DNA from: Brachyhypopomus gauderio
Taxonomy: Eukaryota; Chordata; Actinopteri; Gymnotiformes; Hypopomidae
Assembly: GCF_052324685.1 (NCBI RefSeq)
Contig: NC_135214.1
Coordinates: 3,775,371 to 3,839,370 of the forward strand
Direction of reading: 5' to 3'
Length of the DNA: 64,000 bases
Shown here: positions 1 to 10,523 of the stretch, in pieces
How positions within the stretch are numbered: position 1 is the stretch's first letter
Layout: each line of letters opens with the position of its first letter
Position numbers and translations under genes: made by a program
Notes under the pieces: model-generated
The model's database searches: none
The model's input: the letters and a program-made list of their open reading frames with translations, nothing else
What the model was told of the DNA's origin: nothing

Positions 1-59
1 CATTTGTGTTTTTGTGCAATTTGATTTTATATGAAGTATTTCACTGGAATAAGTCAGAC

Positions 60-845
60 CTGTTAGGCAACAAACTTGCAGTGGGGTATGAAAGTTTTAG
101 AAGTTTGTGAACTCTTTTCTGCATGAATTTGACATAAACCTCGAGAGTGTCACAAATATCTAAAAGTAGATGAAGAACCAAACACATGAGGCTATTATAA
201 AAGTTATATATTACAAATATTAGACTATTATCCAGTATTGCATATCAGTGGGTGGCAAAAGAATGTGATTTGTACAAAGAACTAAATTTTTCTACATATT
301 CAGGAATAATTACATAATTGCTCTTGTCCTGGTTCTTTGTTGGTAACAATGATCTTGAATTTTCGTCATTTGTATAGCCTGAATGACTTTGGGTTGGTGG
401 AGTCCAAACTATTAAGAGATGGTTTTGTAATATATTCCAGCACAAAGAGCTCTTTTTCTGAGGTCCATAGAGCTCTCCTTAGTTCATGTCATGATACACT
501 TTCACAGACATGATCGGGTCCTGCTAGATCCAAGTTCTTTAAATCAAATGGTGCCCACTCACACCTCATTGTCAGCCCATTGGTTGACAACACCTGAGTA
601 AAATTTCATCTTCAAATGATCTGCTAATCCCAAATGTTGAGAGACTTTTCCACTCATAGATATTTAATACCGGATCATTTTATTCTATAAACAAATGAGA
701 GTTTAATATTTTTTTGTCTGAATTGTTTGATTTGGTTCTCATCTACTTTTAGGACACCTGTGACAATCTGATAAATTTGTGCAGAGATATATAGATTTCT
801 AAAATGTTTACAAACTTTCAATCCTCACTGTAGTTCCAGTAGAGC
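60..845 (-). mobile_element. Degenerate Tc1-like DNA transposon, internally deleted
   Basis: The two ends are imperfect inverted repeats: about 66-190 reads as the complement of about 728-842, sharing the block around TCTACTTTTAG. Between them, the minus strand carries the start of a Tc1-type transposase region: an ATG near 490, then codons resembling the N-terminal helix-turn-helix, visible as a 66-residue open stretch at 445-245. Most of the transposase, including the DDE catalytic core, is missing. Long terminal repeats of this type are common in fish Tc1-like elements. The copy is old and non-autonomous, and lies in the 5' part of the ACP6 gene region. Confidence 0.7.
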
Positions 846-853
846 AGAACTAT

Positions 854-1306
854 CTATACAATCTTCAACTTTAATACATATTGTTTGACCAAAAGTACAA
901 TACTGTCACAAAGACGATGAACGTACTGATCAGTAGATAAAGTGTTTTCAAGATTATTCTTGCTTAGCTTCTTGCATATACTGTTAATTACCTTTAATGT
1001 AAGTTTTCTGGGCTGGAAGTGACATTCAGTAAGAGCTGATGTGTCTGTGGCTGTCTGCAGAGTCCTAGCAGCTAGTTTCTTCAACAATGGCGTTGACCTC
1101 TGCTCCCCTGTTAGGGTGGCACGTTTCCAGGTCAGCTGACCACATTGGGCATGCAACAGCTCTATGACCTTGGGCTCAGACTGAGGAGACAGTACATCCA
1201 GGACGTTGAGTTCCTCAACCCTTCCTTTAGCCACAAGGAGGTGTAGTAAGTCACCTGCAGGACACTTGATCACCTTCCTCTGACACAAACCGTTTGCTAA
1301 CATCAC
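854..1306 (-). other. Unrecognised 150-residue open frame antisense to the ACP6 region
   Basis: An uninterrupted minus-strand frame of about 150 codons begins beside the Tc1 remnant and ends about 30 bases before the ACP6 exon at 1335. Its composition looks protein-like: mixed hydrophobic and charged residues with a leucine/lysine-rich segment (LLKKLAARTL). I recognise no domain and see no clean pair of splice sites. It could be an exon of an unknown gene, part of a transposon or retropseudogene, or chance. Low confidence that it is expressed. Confidence 0.25.
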
Positions 1307-1334
1307 CCGGTCTTACGAGTCTGTTCCTCCTCAG

Positions 1335-4300
1335 CATTCGCTCGACCAACATCGTCCGCACCATCGAGTCTGCGAAGTGTCTGGTGGCGGGGCTGTTCCA
1401 GCAGCAACAGACGGGTAAAGCAGCCTGGGTGTGTGTGTGTCGGCCGGGGTGTAGGCAGGGCATTAACGTGGCATTAACCTCGGCTTGTGCTACTTCTGTC
1501 CTTTATTCCCCTAATTCTTTCCAGATACCGTGCCTATCTACACAGACAAGGCAGAGAGGGAGATCCTCTACCCAAACTTCCATGGATGCAAACTACTCAA
1601 ACTGCTTAGTGGGTAAGCTCTGTACGCAAAGACTAAAAATAAAGCAATGGCTGTAAAAATATAAAAAAATAATGAATGAATAATAAAATAATTGGCATGT
1701 GTACTACCCGTTTTGATTGTATTCTTATTTTATTGCGATTTTAATGGCATATATATAATACGTAGCCAGCATTTGTAGTATATGACTTGCGTCAGCACAG
1801 TGTGACTGCACAAAGCTTACGTGGCCTTACACAGGCGCCAATCTGTGAATAAAGTGGTTCCTTAAACAATTCCACATCTATTCTGTGACTCATCCTACAA
1901 TGCATGATGGATAGTGACGCTCTGAGTAGGTGTATCAAATTAAGTCTAAAAAAATAAAACAGGTCATTGTTCTAGATGAGATGAGCCTATTATCCAGTTG
2001 AAGTGGGTCATGCGACACGTTGTCAAAAAAAAAAGTGCAGTATGTGCTCGGTTCACAAAGGGATATGTCATGCTTCACTGACAAAGAATCACTGCAAAGA
2101 CATGCAGGCAGAAATGCAAGTAAAATTCTGTAAAACTCCACTTGAACATGAATCCCTGTGATTGGCTTAAGCCTGTGATCAGCTATCTGTGATTGGCTTA
2201 ACCCTGTGATCAGCTATCTGTGATTGGCTGTGCTTTTTGCCCTACAGTTATCGTTGGGCACAGTCGGCCACGTTGCCAAACATCGTTTCGGATCTCCAGA
2301 GCATTCAGGCTGAACTGGGCGTCGGCCCTCACCGGCATCTTGACTTCATCCTCATCAGAGACGACATGGTGGCCAGAGAGGTTTGGGAACACCACACATG
2401 CAGTCTTAAAGATGTCTTATTAGATGTCTTAAAATCACCAAATCAGAATCTAAATACTCAATGATGGGATTAATTTTGCGAAGCTACGTTTTATTTTATT
2501 TAATATTTATTTATTGACATTTACAGTGACAATATCAAAACCCAGAACTTTCAATTCTACCTTTTACCTAGTCTGATTGTGTGAATTGTGTGTGACTTGT
2601 GTATTTGTGTGTTAACGGGCCGCCCAGTGGAGGATGGGTTCCCTTTTGAGTCTTGGTTCTCCCGAGGTTTCTTCCTATTCCCCACCATCATAGGGAGTTT
2701 TTCCTCGCCACTGTCGCCTTTGGCTTGCTCATTAGGGTTCTGGACCCATAGTATTGTTAACCTTGTAAACCCTGTAAAGCTGCTTTGCGACAACTTGAGT
2801 TGTTAAAAGCGCTATACAAATAAACTTTGATTGATTGATTGATAAGCAGAATCATTCTACACAAAGCCGAAAGTACACGCTGCTTAGCACAGACATATAT
2901 GTCTCAGTCTAATTAATCTAAAAGTGATGCTGTCTGACCACAGCACGATTCCAACTGTGCTGGAATCAGTAGACACAAGGAGGGAAATGCTCCATCAGTA
3001 TCAGTATCTGTGTGTTGATTCTCTTTGCGCTTGTAGACTCACGGCCTGCCGTATCCTGTAGTACTGAAGAACTGGAAGCCAGTAGTGGAACAAAGAGCTG
3101 TGGATATGATCTGCCATATTTATGAGCCCAGTAACAGGTGAGCCACCCAAAATCGCATCTGCAACAAGTTTAGGTTTGAACTAAAGATCACGTGTGTGTG
3201 AAGTCTTCCTCATATAGAGACATCAGTCAATAAATATTGCCTTCACAAATATTTTTGCATTTAGTGTAGTGGAAATATATTCTTATTGTTTTAGATTTAT
3301 TGTTTCATTACAAGCAAAGAAGAACAAAAATGTATTTTATTTTATTTTTATTTTTTCTTCTCATCAGACTTTGTGAGGTTTGTAAGGACTACCTATGAGT
3401 GTTAAAGACTCTTGATTATGTAGCTGTGTCTGTATTCAGGCGGAATCTCCAGTTGTGTGTGGGTCCTGTCTTCCATACACTCCTCACCAACATGGAGACA
3501 AAGGTTCATGGAACTGCCACGGATATAGACAGGTGAGGATTTAGACAGGTGAACTTTTCTGTCTTAGCACCAGAACTGCAGTCTAAGAAACAAAAAAAAA
3601 CTTGTAGCTATACCCTTCATAAGCTTTGACTAAAGGCAGTGCACACATCTGTGCCTGAATTTGACACCAGGTACTGCCCTAACATAGCCGCAGAACATCC
3701 TTATGTCTCTCTTTTCCTCACTTACAGTGGGTATCAGGTTTATATTGATTTTTTTGAAGGCATATAAACTGGCATTAAACCAATTAGCTGTTTAACTCAC
3801 CCCATTTTTTAAAAGCACAGGATGCAGGTTAGTTTGTGATCCCGGCAGTCAAATTTACAGCTAAAACAACCTTTGGCATAACGGAAAATCATGAAACAAT
3901 TAATTTAATGAAATTAGTTAATGTTTGCGATTCAGACTCTGTGATGACTATTACATATTTTTAAACCATATTCTAATACATAGTTTTATTGCTGTAGAAT
4001 TGCTGCTTAACTGAGATAATTGAATTCCATAATTGAATTCCATCTGAATTCCAATATTTTTAATTGTTATTGCAAATTTTAACATAAATTTTTAGATATT
4101 GCATTTGCACTTAAACATTCACTACTGATTCTGTATTAATTACTCTTATAATTTATACAGCCACTCTGCAATATATAAATATTTGGGTCTTGGAATTAAA
4201 TGTGCCACATTGACATTTGATTACTGTCACCCCCTAGTGTTGGGTTCTCAAAACAGCGCTCACACAAACTGGTGCACTTAGAATCAGAGTCAGGCTTCGT

Positions 4301-6733
4301 TGGTCAAGTATGGTTGCACGTACATGGGATTTATCTTCGTTCATACAGTGCAGAGTACACAATATTCAGTAGACCATAATTAATGGAGTTTTCGCACTGC
4401 ACAGTAACCGACATCCTGAGTTTAACCACACACACACACACACACACACACACATTCCTCCGCACATTCACACATATACAGTCACTAAATCAGAAGTATT
4501 TAAAGCAACAATAAGTCAGTTTTCCATTGAAGGTTCTAATGAAGAACCATTATATTGACACCTAGTGGCCTGGAAGTATGAGAGTTTTAAACATGGCTCC
4601 CTCCATGTGGTCTATGGGCCATAATCTGGTTCATTTGAGGATTACAAAGCAATTTCAGTCTTATGTGTACTGTATGATGATAAATCATTTAAAATAAATA
4701 TATTAAATATTGTTTGATACATGATACTTTTTGTGGTAAAAAATGATGTATTGCTCATTTAATGTGCAAGGTACAGCAATCAGATATGAGGTAGCATTGC
4801 TGAATATAATATAAATACAGTAGAATAAAATAAAATATTTTAGTGTAAGTTGGGCACCTGTTTCGGATGCCCCCTGGGCGCCTTCCTAGGGAGGTGTTCC
4901 AGGCATGTCCCCCGGGGAGGAGGCCCCGAGGAAGACCCAGGACACGTTGGCGAGACTATGTCTCTCGACTGGCCTGGGAACGTCTCTGTGTTCCACCCGA
5001 GGAGCTGTCTGGGGAGAGGGAGGTTTGGGTTTCCCTGCTCAGACTGCTACCTCTGCGACCCGGCTCCGGATAAGCGGTAGATAATGGATGGATGGATGGA
5101 TGGATTTTAGTGTAAGATAGTGTTTTGAGGTACAGCAACAGTACGCGTATGTGGTAATCGGTCATGAGTCTGAAGGCAAGAGGAAAAAAAGCTTCACTGC
5201 ACAGTGTCAGTACTCACTGTCTGAAAATCTGAAGTGAATCTTCCAAGTTTGACTTGCTGCTCTCCTGTGAGCGAGCTGGTGATCCACTGACAGGTGGGAA
5301 CAGGCACGCTGAGCTGGGCGAGTTTATCGTAGAAGTCCAAGAGTGGAAGTCCAAGAACAGAACTCCCTGCGTAGGCCCTTGGCTGTTGGAGGTGTTGAAA
5401 GATGGAAGTGTATTCCTACACTGCATTATTCATGGACCTGTTGGGCCAATTTACAGACTGCAGTGTGTCCATCACGTGGGTTTTATGTCCTTCAGGTGTT
5501 CTGATGAGTCTCTGAAAGGATTTCATGCCTACAGAGGTCAAGGCGATGGGTCTGAAGTAATTTAGTCATTTTTGGGAGGGGCTGAATAGGATTGTGTGGC
5601 ATTTGAAGCAAGCAGGTACTTCGCACAGCTTCACAATGCTGCAGTGGTCTGTCGAAGATCTGCATGAAAACAGATGCAAGTTGCTCGCCACAGACCTGGA
5701 AGGTGAAACGCCATCTGGCTCTGGTGCCTTCCTGGCTGTCTTTGGAATAGTCTGCACACCATTTCCACAGATTTTCAGTGCATGCTGAGTGGAGAGTTTG
5801 GGGAAGAGGTGCTAATGCTTCTGCTCTGATTTTGAATGAGGTGTGAAGCTGAGGTGGAAGGATGTGTGATTGGGGGGGGGGTCTCTAAACCTTTCAGTAG
5901 TGTGTATTTGGCTCTTCAGCCAGCTGACAGTCCCCCACTGCTCTTGGGCGATGGCTTTTTGTAGCTGTTGATGTCGTTCAGATGTCGTTGGCGGGTCGTT
6001 GGCTGATCTCCTGCTCCCCAGCTTGCTGTAGTTGCGCCTTTTTATTTCTTGCAAGAATAGAAATGTCCTCACAGAAACTGATGCAAGGTGTCACACCATC
6101 AGTGTATTCATCCAAGTTGTTAGTTGCATGCAAACACACTCCATTCAGTGTCTGCCAGACTGTCCTGTCGCTTGCCTTTTGCCTCATTTGTACACATCGT
6201 CAAGGTACTCGAGCGCGGCGTTAGCGGGCTAGAGTTTCGCCAAGTAGGTTGAGAGAATATAAACTAGGCAGTGGTCATGTTTTGTCTTTAACACACGTCT
6301 GCGCTTGTGGAGCAAGGAAACTGTTCCTGTACTCGGTGCACGACACCACACTGATGCCGTGCTTGATGGCGCTGGGTGTGTTTGATATGAGATGGCCACC
6401 GTATGCCGCCGACATCACCCTGGAGCTCTACTGGCACCGGCGGTTGGAACAGCACTATGTCAAAGTCTCCTACATCGGTCAGGTAGGAGTGTTCACTCAA
6501 ATTCTGGCTCCGTACACACGGCGCTTGACGGGTCCTGCATTCATCCGTCCCGGGCCTTCTGAATCTGTCCTCCTGTCTCTCTGTAGGATCAGAAGATCCC
6601 AGGATGCAGTGACGTCTACTGTCCTCTGGAAGAGTTTAAGCAGGCACTGGCCACATACGCCGTGTCCAAGGAGAGCTACTATGACCTGTGTAACCGCACA
6701 CAGGACGCCCCAGTCCGTGGGGAGAGCACATGA
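1335..6733 (+). CDS. acp6: Lysophosphatidic acid phosphatase type 6, 3' seven exons (partial)
   Basis: ACP6 is a mitochondrial histidine acid phosphatase that converts lysophosphatidic acid to monoacylglycerol. Seven exons joined in phase read as the family C-terminal two thirds: 1335-1414, 1525-1612, 2248-2380, 3037-3137, 3440-3532, 6317-6482 and 6587-6733 (TGA at 6731-6733). Recognisable landmarks are RSTNIVRTIESAKCL in the first exon, EREILYPNF in the second, VEQRAVD in the fourth, and the proton-donor HD motif in YSVHDTT followed by LGVFDMRWPP in the sixth. The donor after 2380 is weak (GTTTGG). The catalytic RHGxR exon and the targeting peptide are not seen in bases 1-1334, so the gene starts outside the window. 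Intron 5 (3533-6316) carries two LINE fragments. The identity is firm; exact exon edges are by eye. Confidence 0.88.
2157..2230. repeat. 31-bp tandem repeat, about 2.4 copies
   Basis: The phrase TGTGATTGGCTTA recurs at 2157, 2188 and (partly) 2219, each followed by a CTGTGATCAGCTATC segment. The array ends about 20 bases before the acceptor of the ACP6 exon at 2248 and so forms part of its upstream pyrimidine/branch region. No coding potential. Confidence 0.8.
2620..2850 (+). mobile_element. L2-type LINE/SINE 3' tail copy
   Basis: The stretch carries the fish repeat phrases GAGTCTTGGTTCTC, GGGAGTTTTTCCTCGCCACT and GTCGCCTTTGGCTTGCTCA. It ends in AAAAGCGCTATACAAATAAA followed by TTGA repeats. 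The same tail is found at 20740-20945 and, inverted, at about 18550-18720, so the window holds three copies of one family. It lies in ACP6 intron 3. Confidence 0.75.
4427..4453. repeat. (CA)n microsatellite
   Basis: An uninterrupted CA dinucleotide run in ACP6 intron 5. Confidence 0.9.
4850..5106 (+). mobile_element. 3' end of an RTE-clade (Rex3-like) LINE
   Basis: The plus strand encodes the usual RTE reverse-transcriptase C-terminus: a frame at 4867-5073 reads GRLPREVFQACPPG, then RPRTRWRDYVSRLAWERL, and stops in LRPGSG. It is followed by an ATGG tail repeat (TGGATGGATGGATGGA), the usual terminus of RTE/Rex3 insertions. A 5'-truncated insertion of about 250 bp in ACP6 intron 5. Confidence 0.8.
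5195..6190 (-). mobile_element. Frameshifted LINE reverse-transcriptase fragment
   Basis: Minus-strand frames read in order from 6187 to 5214 give consecutive pieces of a non-LTR retrotransposon ORF2: a linker segment with YTDGVTPCISFCEDI, then KAPEPDGVSPS (palm motif region), an ACFKCHTI segment, and a degraded catalytic-palm region near 5300. At least three frame changes separate them, so it is a dead copy. Clade not assigned with certainty; it resembles L2/Rex-like elements of fish. It sits in ACP6 intron 5 just before the exon at 6317. Confidence 0.65.
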
Positions 6734-7335
6734 TCCCATCTACCTCACCCCTCAGATGGGCCCGCCTCTCAGTCTTAGCATGTACCAGATCTGCTCATGC
6801 ATACTGCTTTATGTCCAAGTATAAAGGCCTTCTGTTAATTTACATTCATGGACAGAACGCCTTGATCCTTCTCCGAACTAACCCTGATTTTAGATTGGTC
6901 CTAGTTTTCTTGTGCCACTTCCTGTCATAGAGTTAAATTTATAATTTGGCACAGTTGTGATCTGGAATATTATCGTGTAAATATACACTTAACATCATAA
7001 CTAATTCAACACCCCATTCTTTTTTCTTGAGCTATTTTTAAAATGTTTGCAGTTGTTTTGTTATGATAAAAAAAAAATCAAACTCAATGTTTAAACATGT
7101 TATTTAGGAGTTTTTCATGAAAAAACACATTGTTAAATATAAAATTTGTGTAAAACTCCATACATATAATAATAGGCCATGAGGGAAAATGGGCTTCAAA
7201 GGTTCTTTTAAATATTTTCCTTTATCAGGTTATTAACAATCTGTCACTCAGGGACAGAATATTTCATACATCTGACAAAACTGAATGTGCACTTATTTTT
7301 GCAAATAGAAATTCCCTTTTGGTGGGAATCTGTTT

Positions 7336-7369
<34 letters not shown>

Positions 7370-8317
7370 AAAGAGACTCATGGGGGTCTGTCCCTCAGAA
7401 ACACTATCTTTGCGTTGTACAAGAACCGATAAGCATGAATGATAAATAAATGACTGAGACAAAAAAGATTGTTGTCTTCACAACACCATGTGTCTACATC
7501 ATAAATAAATACGAGGTTAAATGCAGAAAATTGAGGTGAAATGTAGACCCACATTAGGTGAACCATACAAGAACCCGGCATTTCTCACCACTTAGAGTCC
7601 ACTTCAGGAGATTATAAGTAATTAGATTAGCTTGCCTATGCAGTTGTTTCGTGCAAGCTGTGCACTGCTGCTTCAAAAGATCTACCAAAATCACCAGATT
7701 ACTGTCAAATTATTAAGAGATTTCGGTGTAGGTCAAAAAGAAATCTAGTGATCCAGCAATAGATACAGCAATAGATACGAAACGTGTTCATGACCCAAAG
7801 CCCAGCACCTAGTGTGAAACACACTGGTGTGGACATGTGACGCTACTGGAGGGGTGTGGCTGCCAACATCAGTAGCAGAGCAAATTCTGAAGAGCAGGAA
7901 AGCAACTGTTTAGCTGTTTTAGCGAATGCCAGACACTAGTATAACAAATATAAATATAGCTCAGTGAATGGTGTTTCATGTTACAGTACGACAATAACCC
8001 AAGAGCATATTGTTAAAGCATGTTTTTCAGGGACAAATGGTGGCTTGTTCTTGACTGCCTAAGTCATCATTGACCTTAAAGTTTACTAGTTAACTTATGA
8101 TAAGCAGGCACTGAAAATGCCTGCATTGCAGACCAGCAGAAGATCGGGTGTCATCTCTGTTTCAGAAGGTCATCTGCCAACATTGCGTCCGAGACTTGAA
8201 ATGTGCTTATGTGTTTTCATTGTGCATTTCCATAAATCAGGCACATTTGTTTTTTTGCAGTTGGACGTACAACGGAATTGTTGTCAATTTGACCAAAGTT
8301 GCAACTGAAATTGAGAC
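6734..8317. other. Intergenic, ACP6 3' flank
   Basis: AT-rich sequence with no convincing coding frame. It presumably contains the ACP6 3' untranslated region; an AATAAA occurs near 7445. A (GT)n run lies at 7341-7368. I see no RNA gene. Confidence 0.5.
7341..7368. repeat. (GT)n microsatellite
   Basis: Near-perfect GT dinucleotide run downstream of ACP6. Confidence 0.9.
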
Positions 8318-8524
8318 TCAGTTGTACATTTACATTTACAGCATTTGGCAGATGCCCTTATCCAGAGCAACTTACATTTTTATCTCATTTTTTATACAAG
8401 TGAGCAATTGAGGGTTAAGGGCCTTGCTCAGGGGCACCTCAGTAATGGCCTCAGGTCTGGGAATCAAACCCACGACCCTTTGGTCACAAGACCAGTTGCC
8501 TAACCGCCAGGCCACGACTGCCCC
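8318..8524. mobile_element. Interspersed repeat (short non-autonomous element)
   Basis: The stretch opens with ACATTTACATTTACAGCATTTGGCAGATGCC and closes with the block AATCAAACCCACGACCCTTTGGTCACAAGACCAG...GCCACGACTGCCCC. The second half recurs at 63180-63298 in this window. Its sequence is typical of high-copy fish short elements. I cannot say whether it is tRNA-derived or a DNA-transposon derivative. Confidence 0.65.
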
Positions 8525-8707
8525 ATAAATAAGGCAAATCTATATACTAGTTATACTGTGACATTGGTCTTCTATTTTGATCCACTATATTGAACCTTTA
8601 CCTGTGCCGTTGTCATGTTGTATGGCCTCTTTCAAAAACTGACAGAATTTAAAGAATTTCCTACTCCTACTTAGAATTTATGCATCTTTTAATGTCTTTT
8701 TAATGTC

Positions 8708-8817
8708 CTAGGTGCCCTGATGCAGCCTGCTTTTATAAACCCCAATTCCCCACCCAAGCTGTCTAGGTGCCCTGATGCAGCATGGTTTTATAAACCCCAA
8801 TTCCCCACCCAAGCTGA
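8708..8817. repeat. 55-bp direct tandem duplication
   Basis: A 55-base unit starting CTAGGTGCCCTGATGCAGC occurs twice back to back (8708 and 8763) with only a few differences. No gene context. Confidence 0.85.
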
Positions 8818-10523
8818 GATCAGTGCGTTTCCGCCAAACATAATAAATTGCACATTACACAAACAGTTGAGCATAACATCTGTCCACAGAACCCTGTTTC
8901 AGAACTGCTAGTGGGTAAAACTTCAGATGCACTGCATCAGGCATTTTTGGTCCAGACATGGTTTCCTTTGTGAAAACCTCCCATGAACCCGTGATCAGTG
9001 TTTCTCTGATGCTAGTCCCCGATCAAGCATGCCTTTACACTTCTCTGTTACACCTATGGACATAAACTATGCCAATTATCTTCCTTTTGTAAATGATGTA
9101 GGAATATTTAAAAGCAAAGTAAGAAGTAATACCAAATAAACAGTCAAATATTGTTCTACCTGAAGAACAATGATACACCTGAATTTGAAAAATCAAAGAT
9201 CCAGAATGTTATAGCTTTTTTTATGCAAATGTTCCCATATATTTATATGTACATAAAGTGCCAGAAATGAACTGTAGCAAAGTGCAACATTTTAAATAAA
9301 AAGCAGTGAAACTTTTCTGTTGGCAATAGAGTATTCAGTGGTATGACAAAATATTAGGCAATCACACAGTAAAATTAAAAATTTATTTATATTGATTTTG
9401 GTCTTTTTACAGTTTCAAATTTTGTGGTTTCAGAAGAAAAAATTAAAAATCACATTTAAAACTTCATATAACTTCACTGCATCATATCCTGTGGAAGCTT
9501 TGAATCTAAAAAAAAAAAAGCTTTGAATCTGAGGAGATCTCTAATTAGCTCCTTTAAAAGTAACTTCAAAACAATGATTTACTGAAAACCTTTGCATTAT
9601 TTTAAAAAGTCACATTTAGACCTGTTAATATCCCTTTTTAAATAGAAACAGTTATTACTTTCATTTAATTTTGAATGATGACAAGATGCTCCACAAAAGT
9701 CTTAATAATCGAAGATTGCAAAATATGAAAAGATTGGCATTTTTATCCACAAGCATCAACAATATTGTGTTCAACAGTAAATCTTTCCTCATTTTCCTGA
9801 ACCATTCCTCTTCAATTGGAAAATGATTCAGTGCCTCTAAACCCTCTTGTTTAGTTTTTAATATATTGTTAACAAATCACCACAAGCAAAGGGTAGACAA
9901 CAAACTCCACCTCAGTGGGCATTCAAGTACATCCCAGTCCATCTTACCTGATCACCTGACAAGTATTCTTAGGTTTAAAAACAAAGCTACCTTTTTAAGT
10001 GCACTCAAGATTACACTATTTATAAAAAATAACTGTAATAATAATAATAACAATATTATAATTGCAGTAATTACAATAGTAGTAATAATTTTAAAACATT
10101 CTACACAATCCTCATTTACAAATATCACTACAGTTCTCAGGCACCCACCCCTGAGAGAAACATCACTGGGTCAAGTTCTCCACCTGTAGCAACTGCTAAA
10201 CATCTTTAGTTTGGTTATTTAAATAACAATTACAATTATAGTACGTGAAAAAAAATCAAATCAACAATATCAATGACCATCATTATTACATCTATAGACT
10301 GGAACTTCATTCTCAATTTAACATATCTGTGATATTTACAATTCTCATATTTCAGGACATTAGCCTTCCTCTTCACTATTTTCATCCGTGTTCTTCACCT
10401 ACGAAGTTTCAAATAGCACATGACCAACATCAGTACAATTTATAACTGAAAATATGCAAATAACTTAAATCACAGTAAAATTATATGAACAGGAAGAAGG
10501 CATCAACATATATGCATGTCACC
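8818..10523. other. AT-rich gene-free stretch downstream of the BTB/zinc-finger gene
   Basis: No coding frame with recognisable content. It must include the 3' untranslated region of the minus-strand gene ending at 10524. A short near-repeat of CTTTGAATCT flanks an A-run near 9510. Confidence 0.5.

Noticed and set aside
2381..2395. GTTTGG as an ACP6 donor, suggesting the exon should extend further
   Set aside because: Extending the exon reads into WEHHTCSLK, which departs from the family, whereas the join to ACTCACGGC keeps phase and alignment.
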